Part shown: positions 1 through 8,613 of the stretch, in pieces
Layout: each line of letters begins with the position of its first letter
Position numbering within the stretch: position 1 is the stretch's first letter
Assembly: GCF_900109545.1 (NCBI RefSeq)
Contig: NZ_FOAP01000013.1
Location: 124,001-188,000 of the forward strand
Source: Stigmatella aurantiaca
GTDB lineage: Bacteria > Myxococcota > Myxococcia > Myxococcales > Myxococcaceae
Direction: 5' to 3'
Length of the DNA stretch: 64,000 bases
Notes under the pieces: model-generated
Database searches by the model: none
What the model saw: only the letters and a program-made list of their open reading frames with translations
What the model was told of the DNA's origin: nothing
Position numbers and translations under genes: made by a program

Positions 1-876
1 GACTCCGTGGTGCGCCTGTCGAGCCTGGGCGTGCTCGGCGAGAAGGCGGTGGACATCACCCTGGGCAACCCCGAGCAGCCCGTCATGGCCGCCAACAGCG
101 AGCTGCCCACGGTGCCCAGCGGGGACCTGAACACGCTGATGCGCGCCGCGGGGCAGATCATGGATGACTCCATGGCCATCAGCCGCTCGCTGCGCGTGGC
201 GGTGGAGGCGTACGCCGACCCGCAGCTCGCCAAGGACGTGGCGGGCACGGTGCACAGCCTGCGCAACCTCTTGCAGGAGGTGGAGCAGGGCGACGGCGTG
301 CTCCACGCGCTCATCTACGACAAGGAGGCCGGCAAGCAGGTGCGCGCCATGGTGGCCAACGCCTCGCAGACGGCGCAGCGGGTGGACAAGGCCGTGGGCC
401 ACGTGGAGGCCCTGCTGGGCGAGGTCCGCCACGGCCAGGGCATGGCGCACGCGCTCATCTACGACAAGCAGGGCGCGCAGGCGCTCAACGAGCTGGGCGC
501 GGCGGCGGGCCAGCTCGCGGGCCTCATCGAGGATGCGAAGAACAGCCCGAACGGCGCGGTGCACCAGCTGGTGTACGGCGATGCGCGCGGCATGTTCGCG
601 GACCTGGGCAGCGCCGCGGCGGACCTGAAGAAGATCACCTCCACGGTGGCCAACGGCGAGGGCACGGTGGGCGGGCTCATCGCCGACCCCACCATCTACG
701 AGGACCTGCGCACGGTGCTGGGCAACGTGAAGCGCAACCGGGTGCTGCGCGCGCTGGTGCGCTTCACGGTGAACAACCGCGAGGAGCTGGACCAGGTGGG
801 CCAGGTGAAGAAGGTCTCCCAGGAGCCGTCCCAGACGGGCATCGGCGGCTCGGGCCCCACGCCCCCCGCGAAATAA
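1..876 (+). CDS. MlaD/MCE-family lipid transport protein, C-terminal part
   Basis: The gene is cut by the left edge of the window; reading frame 1 is open from base 1 (DSVVRLSSLG) to the TAA at 874-876. What remains resembles the C-terminal half of MCE/MlaD proteins: after a short beta segment it becomes a long helical region with repeated units containing ALIYDK (twice), QLVYGD and GLIADPTIYEDL. In the family these proteins form periplasmic rings or tubes that move phospholipids between membranes, anchored by an N-terminal transmembrane helix that would lie outside the window. Permease and ATPase partners, if present, must be upstream. The tail is a short Gly/Pro-rich stretch. The family call rests on the repeat pattern alone because the MCE core is missing. 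Confidence 0.72.
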   Translation, partial: DSVVRLSSLGVLGEKAVDITLGNPEQPVMAANSELPTVPSGDLNTLMRAAGQIMDDSMAISRSLRVAVEAYADPQLAKDVAGTVHSLRNLLQEVEQGDGVLHALIYDKEAGKQVRAMVANASQTAQRVDKAVGHVEALLGEVRHGQGMAHALIYDKQGAQALNELGAAAGQLAGLIEDAKNSPNGAVHQLVYGDARGMFADLGSAAADLKKITSTVANGEGTVGGLIADPTIYEDLRTVLGNVKRNRVLRALVRFTVNNREELDQVGQVKKVSQEPSQTGIGGSGPTPPAK

Positions 877-903
877 CCCGGCCGTACCGGGCGCTGGGAG
901 GGC

Positions 904-2340
904 TCACGCGAGGCTGCGCGCGAGGCATCCCAGCGTGGCCACCGCGGCCTCGATGCGCGGGGACCACGGGTTGCCGCAGTTCAAGCGGATGAAGTGGGAG
1001 TAGCGCTGCGGCTGGGCGGAGAAGATGGGGCCTGGCGCGACGCTGATGCCCGCCTCCAGGGCCCGGGCGTGCAGGGTGAGCGCGTCCACCGTGCGCGGCA
1101 TCTCCACCCAGAGCAGCGAGCCGCCCGTGGGCCGGGTAACGCAGGTGCCCTCGGGGAAGTGCTCGGCGATGGCCTCGCGCATTTGCTCCATCTGCGCGGC
1201 GAGCCGCCGCCGCAGCCCGCGCAGGTGCCGGTCATAGCCGTCGTTCTGGAGGAAGCGTGCGATGGCGAGCTGGGGCAGCGAGGGCGTGGCCACCGTCTGG
1301 GCGAACTTGAGCAGCTCCACGCGCTCGTGGTACCGGCCCGGCGCCACCCAGCCCACGCGGTAGCCCGGCGCCAGCGTCTTCGAGAAGGAGCCGCACATCA
1401 GCACGCGCCCCTCGGTGTCGAAGGCCTTGCAGGGGCGGGGCCGGGCCGGGCCGAAGTAGAGGTCCCCGTAGAGGTCATCCTCGATGAGGGGCACGTCCCG
1501 CTCCGCGAGCATCGCGACGAGCCGCTGGCGGTGCTCCTCGGGCATGCAGCTGCCCAGCGGGTTGCTGAAGGTGGGCACGATCAACACCGCGGCCACCCGG
1601 CGCTTGTCGAGCGCGGCCTGCAGCGCCTCCAGCTCCAGCCCGTAGCGGGGGTGGCTGGGAATCTCCAGCGCCCGGAGCCCCAGCGATTCGATGGACTGGA
1701 GCGCGCCGTAGTAGGCCGGCGACTCGATGGCGATGGTGTCTCCGGTCTTCGCCACGGCCATCAGGCTCAGGTGAACGGCCTCGGAGGCCCCACAGGTGGT
1801 GATGAAGGCGTCGGGCCCCAGCGCGCCGCCCCACTCCAGGGCACGGCGGGCGAGCTGCCGGCGCAGCTCCGGGCAGCCCGGGGGCATGTCGTAGTTCACC
1901 GCGGCCTCGCCCTCCTCGCGTGAGAGCAGGGCCAGCTCGCGGTTGAGGCGCTGCACGGGCAGCAGCTCGGGCGCCAGGGAGGCTGCTCCCAACGGCACCA
2001 CGCGGGCGTCGTTCACGGCCCGGTACATGCGGCCCAGCAGCGCGCTCACGCTCACCGTGTACGCGGTGTTGGCGGGGCGGGACACCTGGGGCTCGGCGGG
2101 CAGCAAGCGCTCGCGGCGCCGCACGTAGTGGCCCGACTGGGGCCGCGTCTCGATGATGCCCAGGGACTCCAGCTGGAGGTAGGCCTGGAGCACGGTGGAG
2201 ACGCTCACCCGCTCCCGGGTGCTGAGCTCCCGCACGGAGGGCAGGCGCTCTCCGGGGCGGAGCGTGCCCGCGGTGATGGCGCCGTTGAGCCGCTCGGCCA
2301 CCTGTTCGTACAGCTTCGCCTTGGGTGTGGCTGCCTTCAT
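904..2340 (-). CDS. MocR-type regulator: GntR winged helix fused to PLP aminotransferase
   Basis: 478 residues. Residues 1-75 are a GntR-type winged helix-turn-helix (PSVRELSTRERVSVSTVLQAY); the rest is a class I aminotransferase fold with the PLP lysine at about K321 in SFSKTLAPG and a cofactor-binding motif IPTFSNPLG. This is the MocR/PdxR architecture, in which the aminotransferase domain usually acts as a PLP- or ligand-sensing module rather than an enzyme. The start is the ATG at 2340, preceded by AAGG; a 30-residue upstream extension would run across the operator-like repeat and is rejected. It is divergent from a DUF2917 gene and a perfect inverted repeat lies between them, so control of both promoters is likely but inferred. 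Confidence 0.9.
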   Translation of the reverse strand: MKAATPKAKLYEQVAERLNGAITAGTLRPGERLPSVRELSTRERVSVSTVLQAYLQLESLGIIETRPQSGHYVRRRERLLPAEPQVSRPANTAYTVSVSALLGRMYRAVNDARVVPLGAASLAPELLPVQRLNRELALLSREEGEAAVNYDMPPGCPELRRQLARRALEWGGALGPDAFITTCGASEAVHLSLMAVAKTGDTIAIESPAYYGALQSIESLGLRALEIPSHPRYGLELEALQAALDKRRVAAVLIVPTFSNPLGSCMPEEHRQRLVAMLAERDVPLIEDDLYGDLYFGPARPRPCKAFDTEGRVLMCGSFSKTLAPGYRVGWVAPGRYHERVELLKFAQTVATPSLPQLAIARFLQNDGYDRHLRGLRRRLAAQMEQMREAIAEHFPEGTCVTRPTGGSLLWVEMPRTVDALTLHARALEAGISVAPGPIFSAQPQRYSHFIRLNCGNPWSPRIEAAVATLGCLARSLA

Positions 2341-2387
2341 CGCGTCACCTTCCCCGGGGGGACCCGTACAGTGGGGCCTCTGGATGT

Positions 2388-2420
2388 CCAGTACAGTTCG
2401 AGAGGTTTCAACTGTACTGG
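2388..2420. promoter_or_regulatory. Inverted repeat, candidate MocR operator
   Basis: Two 11-base arms, CCAGTACAGTT (2388-2398) and AACTGTACTGG (2410-2420), form a perfect inverted repeat around an 11-base spacer, so corresponding arm positions are about two helical turns apart. A third half-like GTACAGT lies at 2366-2372. The site sits between the MocR regulator start (2340) and the DUF2917 start (2500). MocR proteins bind paired half-sites in their own divergent promoters, so this is the obvious operator; binding itself is inference. Confidence 0.6.
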
Positions 2421-2499
2421 TCACAATCAATACCGGCTGAATCTGTTATTCTCAAGCCAGGGCGTGCATCTTGATGACCGTGACAGGAGGTCAACGGCA

Positions 2500-2790
2500 A
2501 TGGATGTGCTCCCTGGATTCTCGAAGCTGTTCGCGGCGCTGACGAAGCGGATGTCCCAGCGGTGTCTCGACTCGCTCGCCACGGTGACGCTGTCCCTGGG
2601 CGAGCTGTGGAGCCACCGCATGCATGCCCCGGGCGCGTCGCTGCGCTGCCACGAGGGCTGCGTGTGGCTCACCCGCGAGGGCGACTTGAGCGATCACGTC
2701 CTCCGGGCCGGCGAGGCCCTGCGCATGGAGGGCCCCGGGCTGGTGGTGGTGCAGGCCCTGGGCACCGCGCGCTTCAGCGTGTCGCGTTAG
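2500..2790 (+). CDS. DUF2917 small protein
   Basis: 96 residues, starting at the ATG at 2500 behind a textbook AGGAGG at 2485-2490; the open frame further upstream overlaps the operator and the regulator gene and is ignored. The sequence has the DUF2917 pattern: a beta-rich core with LRCHEGCVWLTREGD, then LSDHVLRAGEALRMEGPGL, resembling a small cupin-like barrel of unknown function. No signal peptide is seen. DUF2917 genes are often beside MocR-type regulators, and the divergent arrangement here fits control by that regulator. It may bind or sense a small metabolite, but nothing in the sequence shows which. Confidence 0.72.
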   Translation: MDVLPGFSKLFAALTKRMSQRCLDSLATVTLSLGELWSHRMHAPGASLRCHEGCVWLTREGDLSDHVLRAGEALRMEGPGLVVVQALGTARFSVSR

Positions 2791-2797
2791 CCACGGC

Positions 2798-3622
2798 TCA
2801 GCGGGGCGGAAGCAGCGCGATGATGCGCAGGGGGCCGCCCGTGCCCTCGCCAATCTTCATGGGCAGCGCCACGACGAACGCCCCCCGGGGCGGGAGCTGC
2901 TCCAGGTGGGCCACGTTCTCGAAGCCGGGGATGTCCGCCTTCATGAGGATCTGGTGGGTGCGGAAGTCCTGAGAGGGGCCGGCATCGAGGCTCGCCGTGT
3001 CGATGCCCACGGCGGCCACCTGGCGCTCCACGAGCCACTGGGCCGCCTCCGCCGAGATGCCCGGGAAGTGCAGGCGCGAGGCATCTCCGGGCGTGTCGTC
3101 CCCGAAGTACTGCTTGCGGTCCGGCCAGTACCGGGACCAGCCGGTGCGCACGAGGACGATGGTGCCGGGGGCGATGCGGCCATGCGCCGCCTCGAACGCC
3201 TCCAGGTGGCGGGGCTGGAGCGTGGCGTCCCGGTCCTTCTCCGCGTCCACGGGCAGGTCCACGGCCACGGCCGGCGCGATGAGCCGCTCGAGCGGGACTT
3301 GCGCCGCGCTGGCGTGGCCCTTCGCGAAGTGGCGGGGCGCATCCAGGTGGGTGCCCGTGTGCTCGGCCATCTGGAAGGCGTTGGTGTGGAAGAAGAAGCC
3401 CGCGGCCTCCTCCTGGTAGAGCTCGGTCTTCAGCACGAAGCCCGAGGGCGAGGCGGGCCAGTACAGCGTCTTCTCATCGAACGGGTGGGTCAGGTCCACC
3501 CAGCGCGCGCCCGGCTTCAGGACGAGCCCCGTCTCCGAGGCCTCCGCGGCGGGGTGGGTGGCCCTCCCCATACAGCCTGCGGTGGAAAGCACGAGCAGAC
3601 TGCCCATCATCCATGTCTTCAT
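2798..3622 (-). CDS. Cyclase-family metal-dependent hydrolase, lipoprotein
   Basis: 274 residues. It begins at the ATG at 3622 (AGGAGAGG upstream) with a short lipoprotein signal ending STAGC, lipidated Cys17. The family signature HTGTHLDAPRHF (residues 88-99) supplies the metal-binding His/Asp set found in bacterial kynurenine formamidases and related cyclases, which hydrolyse amides or lactones with a divalent metal. The length is somewhat above the cytoplasmic formamidases because of the export signal. Export as a lipoprotein makes a tryptophan-catabolic role doubtful; no kyn genes are nearby. It converges with the DUF2917 gene, 7 bases between stops. Confidence 0.82.
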   Translation of the reverse strand: MKTWMMGSLLVLSTAGCMGRATHPAAEASETGLVLKPGARWVDLTHPFDEKTLYWPASPSGFVLKTELYQEEAAGFFFHTNAFQMAEHTGTHLDAPRHFAKGHASAAQVPLERLIAPAVAVDLPVDAEKDRDATLQPRHLEAFEAAHGRIAPGTIVLVRTGWSRYWPDRKQYFGDDTPGDASRLHFPGISAEAAQWLVERQVAAVGIDTASLDAGPSQDFRTHQILMKADIPGFENVAHLEQLPPRGAFVVALPMKIGEGTGGPLRIIALLPPR

Positions 3623-3703
3623 CGTCTGGCCTCTCCTGGGTGCCGTAGTCCAGGCCATGGTGCCACGGGTTCAGGAGGGCCAGGCAGGCGAAGAGGGCGC
3701 GGC

Positions 3704-4873
3704 TTATGCGGCCCGGGAGGAGGCCGTTCCGTCTCCGTCCTGGGACGGGAGGCCCAGCATCCGGCGGAACAGCGCGTCGTGGGCCGAGACCATCCGCTCC
3801 AGCGTCAGCTCGGCCTCCACGAAGGCGCGGCCCGCGTTCCCCATGCGCTTGGCCATCGCCGGGTCATCCAGCAGCCGGGTGATGGCGGCGGCGAGCGCCG
3901 GGGGGGACAGCGGCGGCACCACGAAGCCGCGCTGCCCATCCGCGACCAGCTCTCCGTTGCCCCCCGCGTCGGTGACGACCATGGGGAGGCCCGCCGCCAT
4001 GCCCTCCATGACGGCGTTCGACAGCCCCTCGTGGCGGGAGCAGAGGACGCCCAGCGTGGCCCGGCGCAGCACGGCCGGGACATCCGTGCGGTGCCCCAGG
4101 AAGTGGACCGCGTCGCCCAGCCCCAGCGCCCGGGCGCGCGCCTCCAGCTCGGGCCGCCGCATCCCGTCGCCCACGAGGAAGGCCGTGGCCTTCGGGTGCC
4201 GCTGGCGCACGAGGGCCAGCGCCTCGAAGAGGTCCTCCTGGCGTTTGACCTCGTGGGTCATGTTGGCCACGTGGGTGATGAGGGGGGCACCCTCGGGCAC
4301 CTCCGGCAGCGGGCGCTCCAGCCCCGCCGCGGCGCGGGCATCGAACTGATCCAGGCGCAGGCCGTTGAGGATGACGGTGATGCGCTCCTCGGGGAACCAT
4401 TCGCGCTCGCGCAGGAAGCGCCGCACGGCATCGGCGTTGGCGATGGCATGGGTGGCCGCGTGCGTGGCGGCGGCCAGCAGCGCGTGGCGGGCCTTGCCGT
4501 GCCAGTGCACGAGATCCAACCGGCCCACGGCGACGGGCACCCCGGCCATCCGGCACGCGGGCACCGCCAGCAGCGTCGTGTAGAAGTCATGCACGTGGAG
4601 CAGGTCCACGCGCTGCGCCTTCAGCCACCGGGCGAGCCGGATGATCTGCTGAAGCGTCTGCCGGTGGATGAGCGAGGGGCCCAGGGGGAACACCTCGGGC
4701 TCGAGCCCCAGCTTGCGCACCTCGGGCAGCAGCGGCCCGGTGGCCTCGAGCGCGAGCACCTGGATGTCATAGCGTGAACGGGGAAGCCCCCGGAGCAGCT
4801 CCAGGAACTGCACCTCGCCGCCGCCCAGATGAAAAGTGTTGGTGAACTCGACCAGCCGGATCCGCTTGTCCAT
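3704..4873 (-). CDS. GT4-family glycosyltransferase
   Basis: 389 residues with the GT-B layout: an N-terminal Rossmann domain beginning VEFTNTFHLGGGEVQFLE and a C-terminal nucleotide-sugar-binding domain with GHRTDVPAVL and SRHEGLSNAVMEGMAAGLP, which holds the EX7E motif typical of retaining GT4 enzymes. The start is ATG 4873; an in-frame ATG three codons upstream (4882) is possible. A much longer open extension crosses the divergent promoter region and is rejected. It is divergent from two further GT4 genes at 5059 and 6257, so all three probably build one surface or exopolysaccharide. The sugar donor and acceptor cannot be read from the sequence. Confidence 0.87.
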   Translation of the reverse strand: MDKRIRLVEFTNTFHLGGGEVQFLELLRGLPRSRYDIQVLALEATGPLLPEVRKLGLEPEVFPLGPSLIHRQTLQQIIRLARWLKAQRVDLLHVHDFYTTLLAVPACRMAGVPVAVGRLDLVHWHGKARHALLAAATHAATHAIANADAVRRFLREREWFPEERITVILNGLRLDQFDARAAAGLERPLPEVPEGAPLITHVANMTHEVKRQEDLFEALALVRQRHPKATAFLVGDGMRRPELEARARALGLGDAVHFLGHRTDVPAVLRRATLGVLCSRHEGLSNAVMEGMAAGLPMVVTDAGGNGELVADGQRGFVVPPLSPPALAAAITRLLDDPAMAKRMGNAGRAFVEAELTLERMVSAHDALFRRMLGLPSQDGDGTASSRAA

Positions 4874-5058
4874 ACAGACCATGGTGGCATGCACTTCGGA
4901 CGCCAGCGTTGGCCTCGGGCGAGGACCGTCCTTGCGCCACGTTGGAGTGTTGGATTGTGTGAGGCGCCCCTCCCTCCTGAAGGGATTGCAGCCCCGGCGG
5001 AAGGCCGTTGCCGATCCTGAACCGCGTGCCCAGCTTGCGCTGCCGGGGGAGGGATGGG

Positions 5059-6246
5059 ATGGGGCTGAGAATCGCGATGTTGACCGCTGTGTTTCCTCCC
5101 TCCGTGGGAGGAATCCAGACACACACCTTGAGGTTGTCCCAGCGGCTGGTGGCCCAGGGCGCGCAGGTGGTGGTGCTCACCCGTCATCACCAGGGGCTGC
5201 CCCGGCGGGAGTTCGTGGATGGCGTCGAGGTGCTGCGCCTGGGGCAGGGCGATGCCCGCCGCGAGGTGGCCACCGCGACCTACCTGGCCGAGAGCCTGCG
5301 GGAGCTGATGTCCCGGCGCCACGCGCTGGATGTGATGCATGCCCACCAGATGCTCTCGCCCACCACCACCGGGCTGCTGGCGCGCAAGGCGCTCGGGATT
5401 CCCCTGGTCATCAACCCGCATGCCTGCGGCCCCGAGGGGGACGTTCAATATCTGAGGCGCGCGCACTGGCTGGCCGGCGGCTGGCGCCTGGAGGCAGCGC
5501 GCCGGTGGGCGGATGCCTTCGTCAGCATCAGTGAGCCCATCCGCCAGGAGCTGAGGGACTCGGGCATCGAGGAGGACCGCATCTGGCGCATCGCCAATGG
5601 GGTGGACCTGGAGGCCTTCCGCCCCGCGAGCCCCGAGGAGCGCCACGCGCTGCGCGCCCGGCTGGGGCTGCCGCAGGGGCCGATCGTCACCTATTCCGGA
5701 CGCCTCGCCCCCGAGAAGGGCGTGGACGTGCTGCTGGAGGGATGGGCGCTGCTCGTGCGCTCGCGCCCCGAGGCCACGCTGGTGCTCTTGGGCAATGGAC
5801 CCGAGGAGGCGGCCCTCCGGCGGCGCGTGGCGGAGCGGGGGCTGGGGAGCTCCGTGCGCCTGATGGGCGCGGTCGCGGAGGTGCCTGCCTGGCTGCGTGC
5901 CAGCGATGTCTTCGCCCTGGCCTCCCGGACGGAGGGCTTGCCGGTGGCGCTCCTGGAGGGCATGGCGTGTGGCCTGCCCTCCGTGGCCACGCGGGTCGGG
6001 GGCACGCCGGAGGTGCTGGAGGATGGGGTGCATGGGCGGCTGGTGCCGTCCGAGGCGCCCCAGGCCCTGGCCCAGGGGCTGCTCGACGCGCTGGAGCCCG
6101 GCACGGGCGCCTCGTGGGGCGCCACCGCGCGGGAGCGGGTGGCGGCGCGGTTCTCGCTGGAAGCCATCGCCCACCGCCTCCTGCAGCTTTATGGCGGTTT
6201 GGTCCAAGAACGCACCTTCGCTCGTTCCAGTGCGGGAACTGTTTGA
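5059..6246 (+). CDS. GT4-family glycosyltransferase
   Basis: 395 residues, starting at ATG 5059 behind GGGGAGGG; an in-frame ATG 17 codons upstream lacks a ribosome site. It starts MGLRIAMLTAVFPPSVGGIQTH, the classic N-terminal glycine loop of GT4 enzymes, and carries TYSGRLAPEKGVDVLLEGW and SRTEGLPVALLEGMACGLP (EX7E motif) in the C-terminal domain. It is probably cytoplasmic or membrane-peripheral, adding a sugar from a nucleotide or lipid donor. The stop is 10 bases before the next glycosyltransferase start, so the two are co-transcribed. Confidence 0.88.
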   Translation: MGLRIAMLTAVFPPSVGGIQTHTLRLSQRLVAQGAQVVVLTRHHQGLPRREFVDGVEVLRLGQGDARREVATATYLAESLRELMSRRHALDVMHAHQMLSPTTTGLLARKALGIPLVINPHACGPEGDVQYLRRAHWLAGGWRLEAARRWADAFVSISEPIRQELRDSGIEEDRIWRIANGVDLEAFRPASPEERHALRARLGLPQGPIVTYSGRLAPEKGVDVLLEGWALLVRSRPEATLVLLGNGPEEAALRRRVAERGLGSSVRLMGAVAEVPAWLRASDVFALASRTEGLPVALLEGMACGLPSVATRVGGTPEVLEDGVHGRLVPSEAPQALAQGLLDALEPGTGASWGATARERVAARFSLEAIAHRLLQLYGGLVQERTFARSSAGTV

Positions 6247-6256
6247 GGAGTTTCGA

Positions 6257-7597
6257 ATGAGCCGATCCGCGTCTGGACGTTCTCGCCGCGTCGCCTACAT
6301 GATGTCGTGGTTCCCGGCGGTCACCGAGACGTTCATCCTTTATGAGATCCTCGAGCTGGAGCGGCTGGGGGTTCACGTGGAGGTGTTTCCGCTGTTCGGC
6401 CGCCACGGCACGGTGAAGCACCCGGGCGCCAACAAGCTGATCGCCCGGGCGCACTACCGGCGGATGTTCTCCTGGGCCCTGCTGTCCGCCCAGCTCTACT
6501 GGCTGTGGCACAGCCCCCTGCGCTACCTGGGCGCATGGTGGATGGCGCTCGTGGGCAACTGGCGCTCGTGGGGCTTCCTGGTGCGCTCGCTCGTGGTGAT
6601 TCCCAAGGCCATGCTCTTCGCGCGCGAGATGCAGCGGCTTCAGATCGAACACATCCACGCGCACTGGGCCACCCACCCGACGCTGGCGGCGCTCGTCATC
6701 CAGCGCATGACGGGGCTGAACTTCAGCTTCACCTGCCATGCGCATGACCTGTTCATCGACCGGACGATGCTCGACCAGAAGCTGGCGGCGGCCTCGTTCG
6801 CGGTGACCATCTCCGAGTTCAACCGGAAGCTGCTGAGCGACCTCTACGGCGAGGAGGCCGCCCGGAAGATCATCGTGGTGCGCTGCGGGGTGGACCAGGA
6901 CATCTTCCGTCCCCGTCCGCGTGCCCGGACCTCGCAGGTGCCCATCATCCTGTGCGTGGCGAGCCTCCGGGACTACAAGGGCCACTCCCACCTCATCGAG
7001 GCGTGCCGCCAGCTCAAGGAGGCGGGCACGCGCTTCCGGTGCCTGCTGGTGGGCGATGGCCCCCTGCGGCGGCAGCTCGAGGCAGAGGCCGTGGCCGCGG
7101 GCGTTCGGGCCGAGGTCGAGTTCCTGGGCAGCCGCCGCCGCAACGAGGTGGCCGCGCTGATGGCCCGGGCGGACGTGGTCGTCCAGCCCAGCGTGGTGGC
7201 CTCCTCGGGGCAGATGGAGGGCATTCCCGTGTCGCTCATGGAGGCGCTGGCGAGCGAGGCGCCCGTGGTGGCCACCCGCATCTCGGCCATTCCGGAACTC
7301 ATCCGCGATGAGGAGACGGGGCTGCTGGTGCCCGAGAAGGATCCGCGCGCGCTGTGTGTCGCCCTGCTGCGCGTGCTCAGCGACCGGAACCTGGCCCAGC
7401 GGCTGGGCCGCAACGGCCGCCGCTGGGTGCTGCAGCACTTCAACCTGCGCGGCAACGTCGTCCGGTTGGCCGAGAGCCTCGCGGCGCTGCCTCCGGCTTC
7501 CGCCCGGCCATTGGAGACGGCCGAGAAGCCCAAGGCCCGTCACACGCGGGGCTCCCGCCGGGCGAAGCCGCGCGTACGGTCCGAGAAAGGGGTCTGA
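6257..7597 (+). CDS. GT4-family glycosyltransferase, exopolysaccharide (WcaL-like) type
   Basis: 446 residues starting at ATG 6257 with GAGGAG at 6245-6250, overlapping the stop codon of the upstream gene. The N-terminus SWFPAVTETFILYEILELE and the motifs HIHAHWATHP and SFTCHAHDLF are those of the colanic-acid/WcaL-type subgroup of GT4 enzymes; the C-terminal domain has LVGDGPLRRQLEAEA and MEGIPVSLMEALASEAPVV with the EX7E pair. About residues 70-110 contain hydrophobic stretches (WALLSAQLYWLWHSPLRYLG) that may be membrane-associated. The C-terminal 30 residues are Arg/Lys-rich. Second gene of the glycosyltransferase operon; it converges closely with the lipoprotein gene at 7604. Confidence 0.87.
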   Translation: MSRSASGRSRRVAYMMSWFPAVTETFILYEILELERLGVHVEVFPLFGRHGTVKHPGANKLIARAHYRRMFSWALLSAQLYWLWHSPLRYLGAWWMALVGNWRSWGFLVRSLVVIPKAMLFAREMQRLQIEHIHAHWATHPTLAALVIQRMTGLNFSFTCHAHDLFIDRTMLDQKLAAASFAVTISEFNRKLLSDLYGEEAARKIIVVRCGVDQDIFRPRPRARTSQVPIILCVASLRDYKGHSHLIEACRQLKEAGTRFRCLLVGDGPLRRQLEAEAVAAGVRAEVEFLGSRRRNEVAALMARADVVVQPSVVASSGQMEGIPVSLMEALASEAPVVATRISAIPELIRDEETGLLVPEKDPRALCVALLRVLSDRNLAQRLGRNGRRWVLQHFNLRGNVVRLAESLAALPPASARPLETAEKPKARHTRGSRRAKPRVRSEKGV

Positions 7598-7621
7598 AGC
7601 CCGCTACTCGAACTCGGCTTC
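7596..7621. terminator. Hairpin at convergent gene ends
   Basis: GAAGCC (7596-7601) and GGCTTC (7616-7621) are perfect inverted arms around a 14-base loop that includes both stop codons of the convergent pair. There is no U-tract, so intrinsic termination is only a possibility. Confidence 0.3.
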
Positions 7622-8401
7622 CGGGGGCGGGGTGGGGCGCGCGGGCCGGCCCGCGCCGAACAGGAAGCCCAGCTTGAACTGGAGGAAGCCCGTGTCGAAG
7701 CCGGAGATGATCTCCGAGTCCGACTCGCTGGAGTTCACCGAGCCCACCACGGGCACCGAGAACGCCACCTCCGGCATCAGCCGGAAGCCATTGGCGACGC
7801 GCAGCGCGAAGCCCACCGAGCCGCCCACGCTCAGGACATTGACGCTGCCGCTGGTGTTGCCGATGCCGCCCGACACCCGCGCGCCGCTCACGCGGGGCCC
7901 CAGCACGAACTCGGAGCCCCCGTCCGTCTTGAAGCCGATGAGCAGCGGCAGGGCCAGGTTCGTGTAGCCCACGTCCTCGTCGCCCGTGCCGAAGTACACC
8001 CCGGACAGCGCCGGTGCCAGGGAGATGGCCAGGTCGGGATCTCCAGGCTGCGTCAGCAGAATCTTGGCCTGCAGCTCCGCCAGGGAGAAGCCGAACCGCA
8101 CCCCGAGGTCCACGCGCTCGGAGACGCCGTAGCGCAGCGCGAAGTCGATGTGCGGGTAGGCGACGCCGGCGAAGCCGCTGTCGCCGTCGTCGTCGTCGTC
8201 ATCGAAGTCGATGTCGCTGGCGGAGACCTCGGAGCTGCTCTCGGACACGATGCCCGTGCCCTGGATGCCGGGCTCGAAGGCGAACTGGAACTTGCCCTCG
8301 CCCAGCGTGTCCGCCGTCTGCACATGGCCCATGGATGCACAACCGCTTCCCAGCAGCCCCAGCACGAGGGCTGCTGCCGCCACACTCCACTGCGTTCTCA
8401 T
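7604..8401 (-). CDS. Outer-membrane beta-barrel-like lipoprotein
   Basis: 265 residues with a clear lipoprotein signal (LVLGLLGSGC, Cys21). The mature part alternates polar and hydrophobic residues with repeated glycine-rich turns (VDLGVRFGFSLAEL, VLSVGGSVGFALRVANGFRL), as in small transmembrane beta-barrels, and the last strand before a Pro-rich tail is FLQFKLGFLFG. An acidic loop DIDFDDDDDDGD near residue 65 could bind divalent cations. No family name is certain; myxobacteria carry many such barrel lipoproteins. A TATAAG-like -10 on the minus strand (8487-8492) lies about 90 bases upstream of the start and may be its promoter. Confidence 0.7.
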   Translation of the reverse strand: MRTQWSVAAAALVLGLLGSGCASMGHVQTADTLGEGKFQFAFEPGIQGTGIVSESSSEVSASDIDFDDDDDDGDSGFAGVAYPHIDFALRYGVSERVDLGVRFGFSLAELQAKILLTQPGDPDLAISLAPALSGVYFGTGDEDVGYTNLALPLLIGFKTDGGSEFVLGPRVSGARVSGGIGNTSGSVNVLSVGGSVGFALRVANGFRLMPEVAFSVPVVGSVNSSESDSEIISGFDTGFLQFKLGFLFGAGRPARPTPPPEAEFE

Positions 8402-8613
8402 GGTGATTCCCCGGTGGTGAAACCCTGCGGTGCGAGGACCGGCGGCCGGATGCCCAGCCGCACGGGGCGCCCTCGCGGGCCGCGTGCTTATACGCGAAGC
8501 AGCCTGCCTTATTCACCCCCGTTGGATTTTCGAGGCCCTCCGCGGGTGCCCGGCTTCGGTACAGTCCCCGCCCCGGGGGCCTTTCCGCCCCTGTCCCACC
8601 TGGAGGCCCCTGC

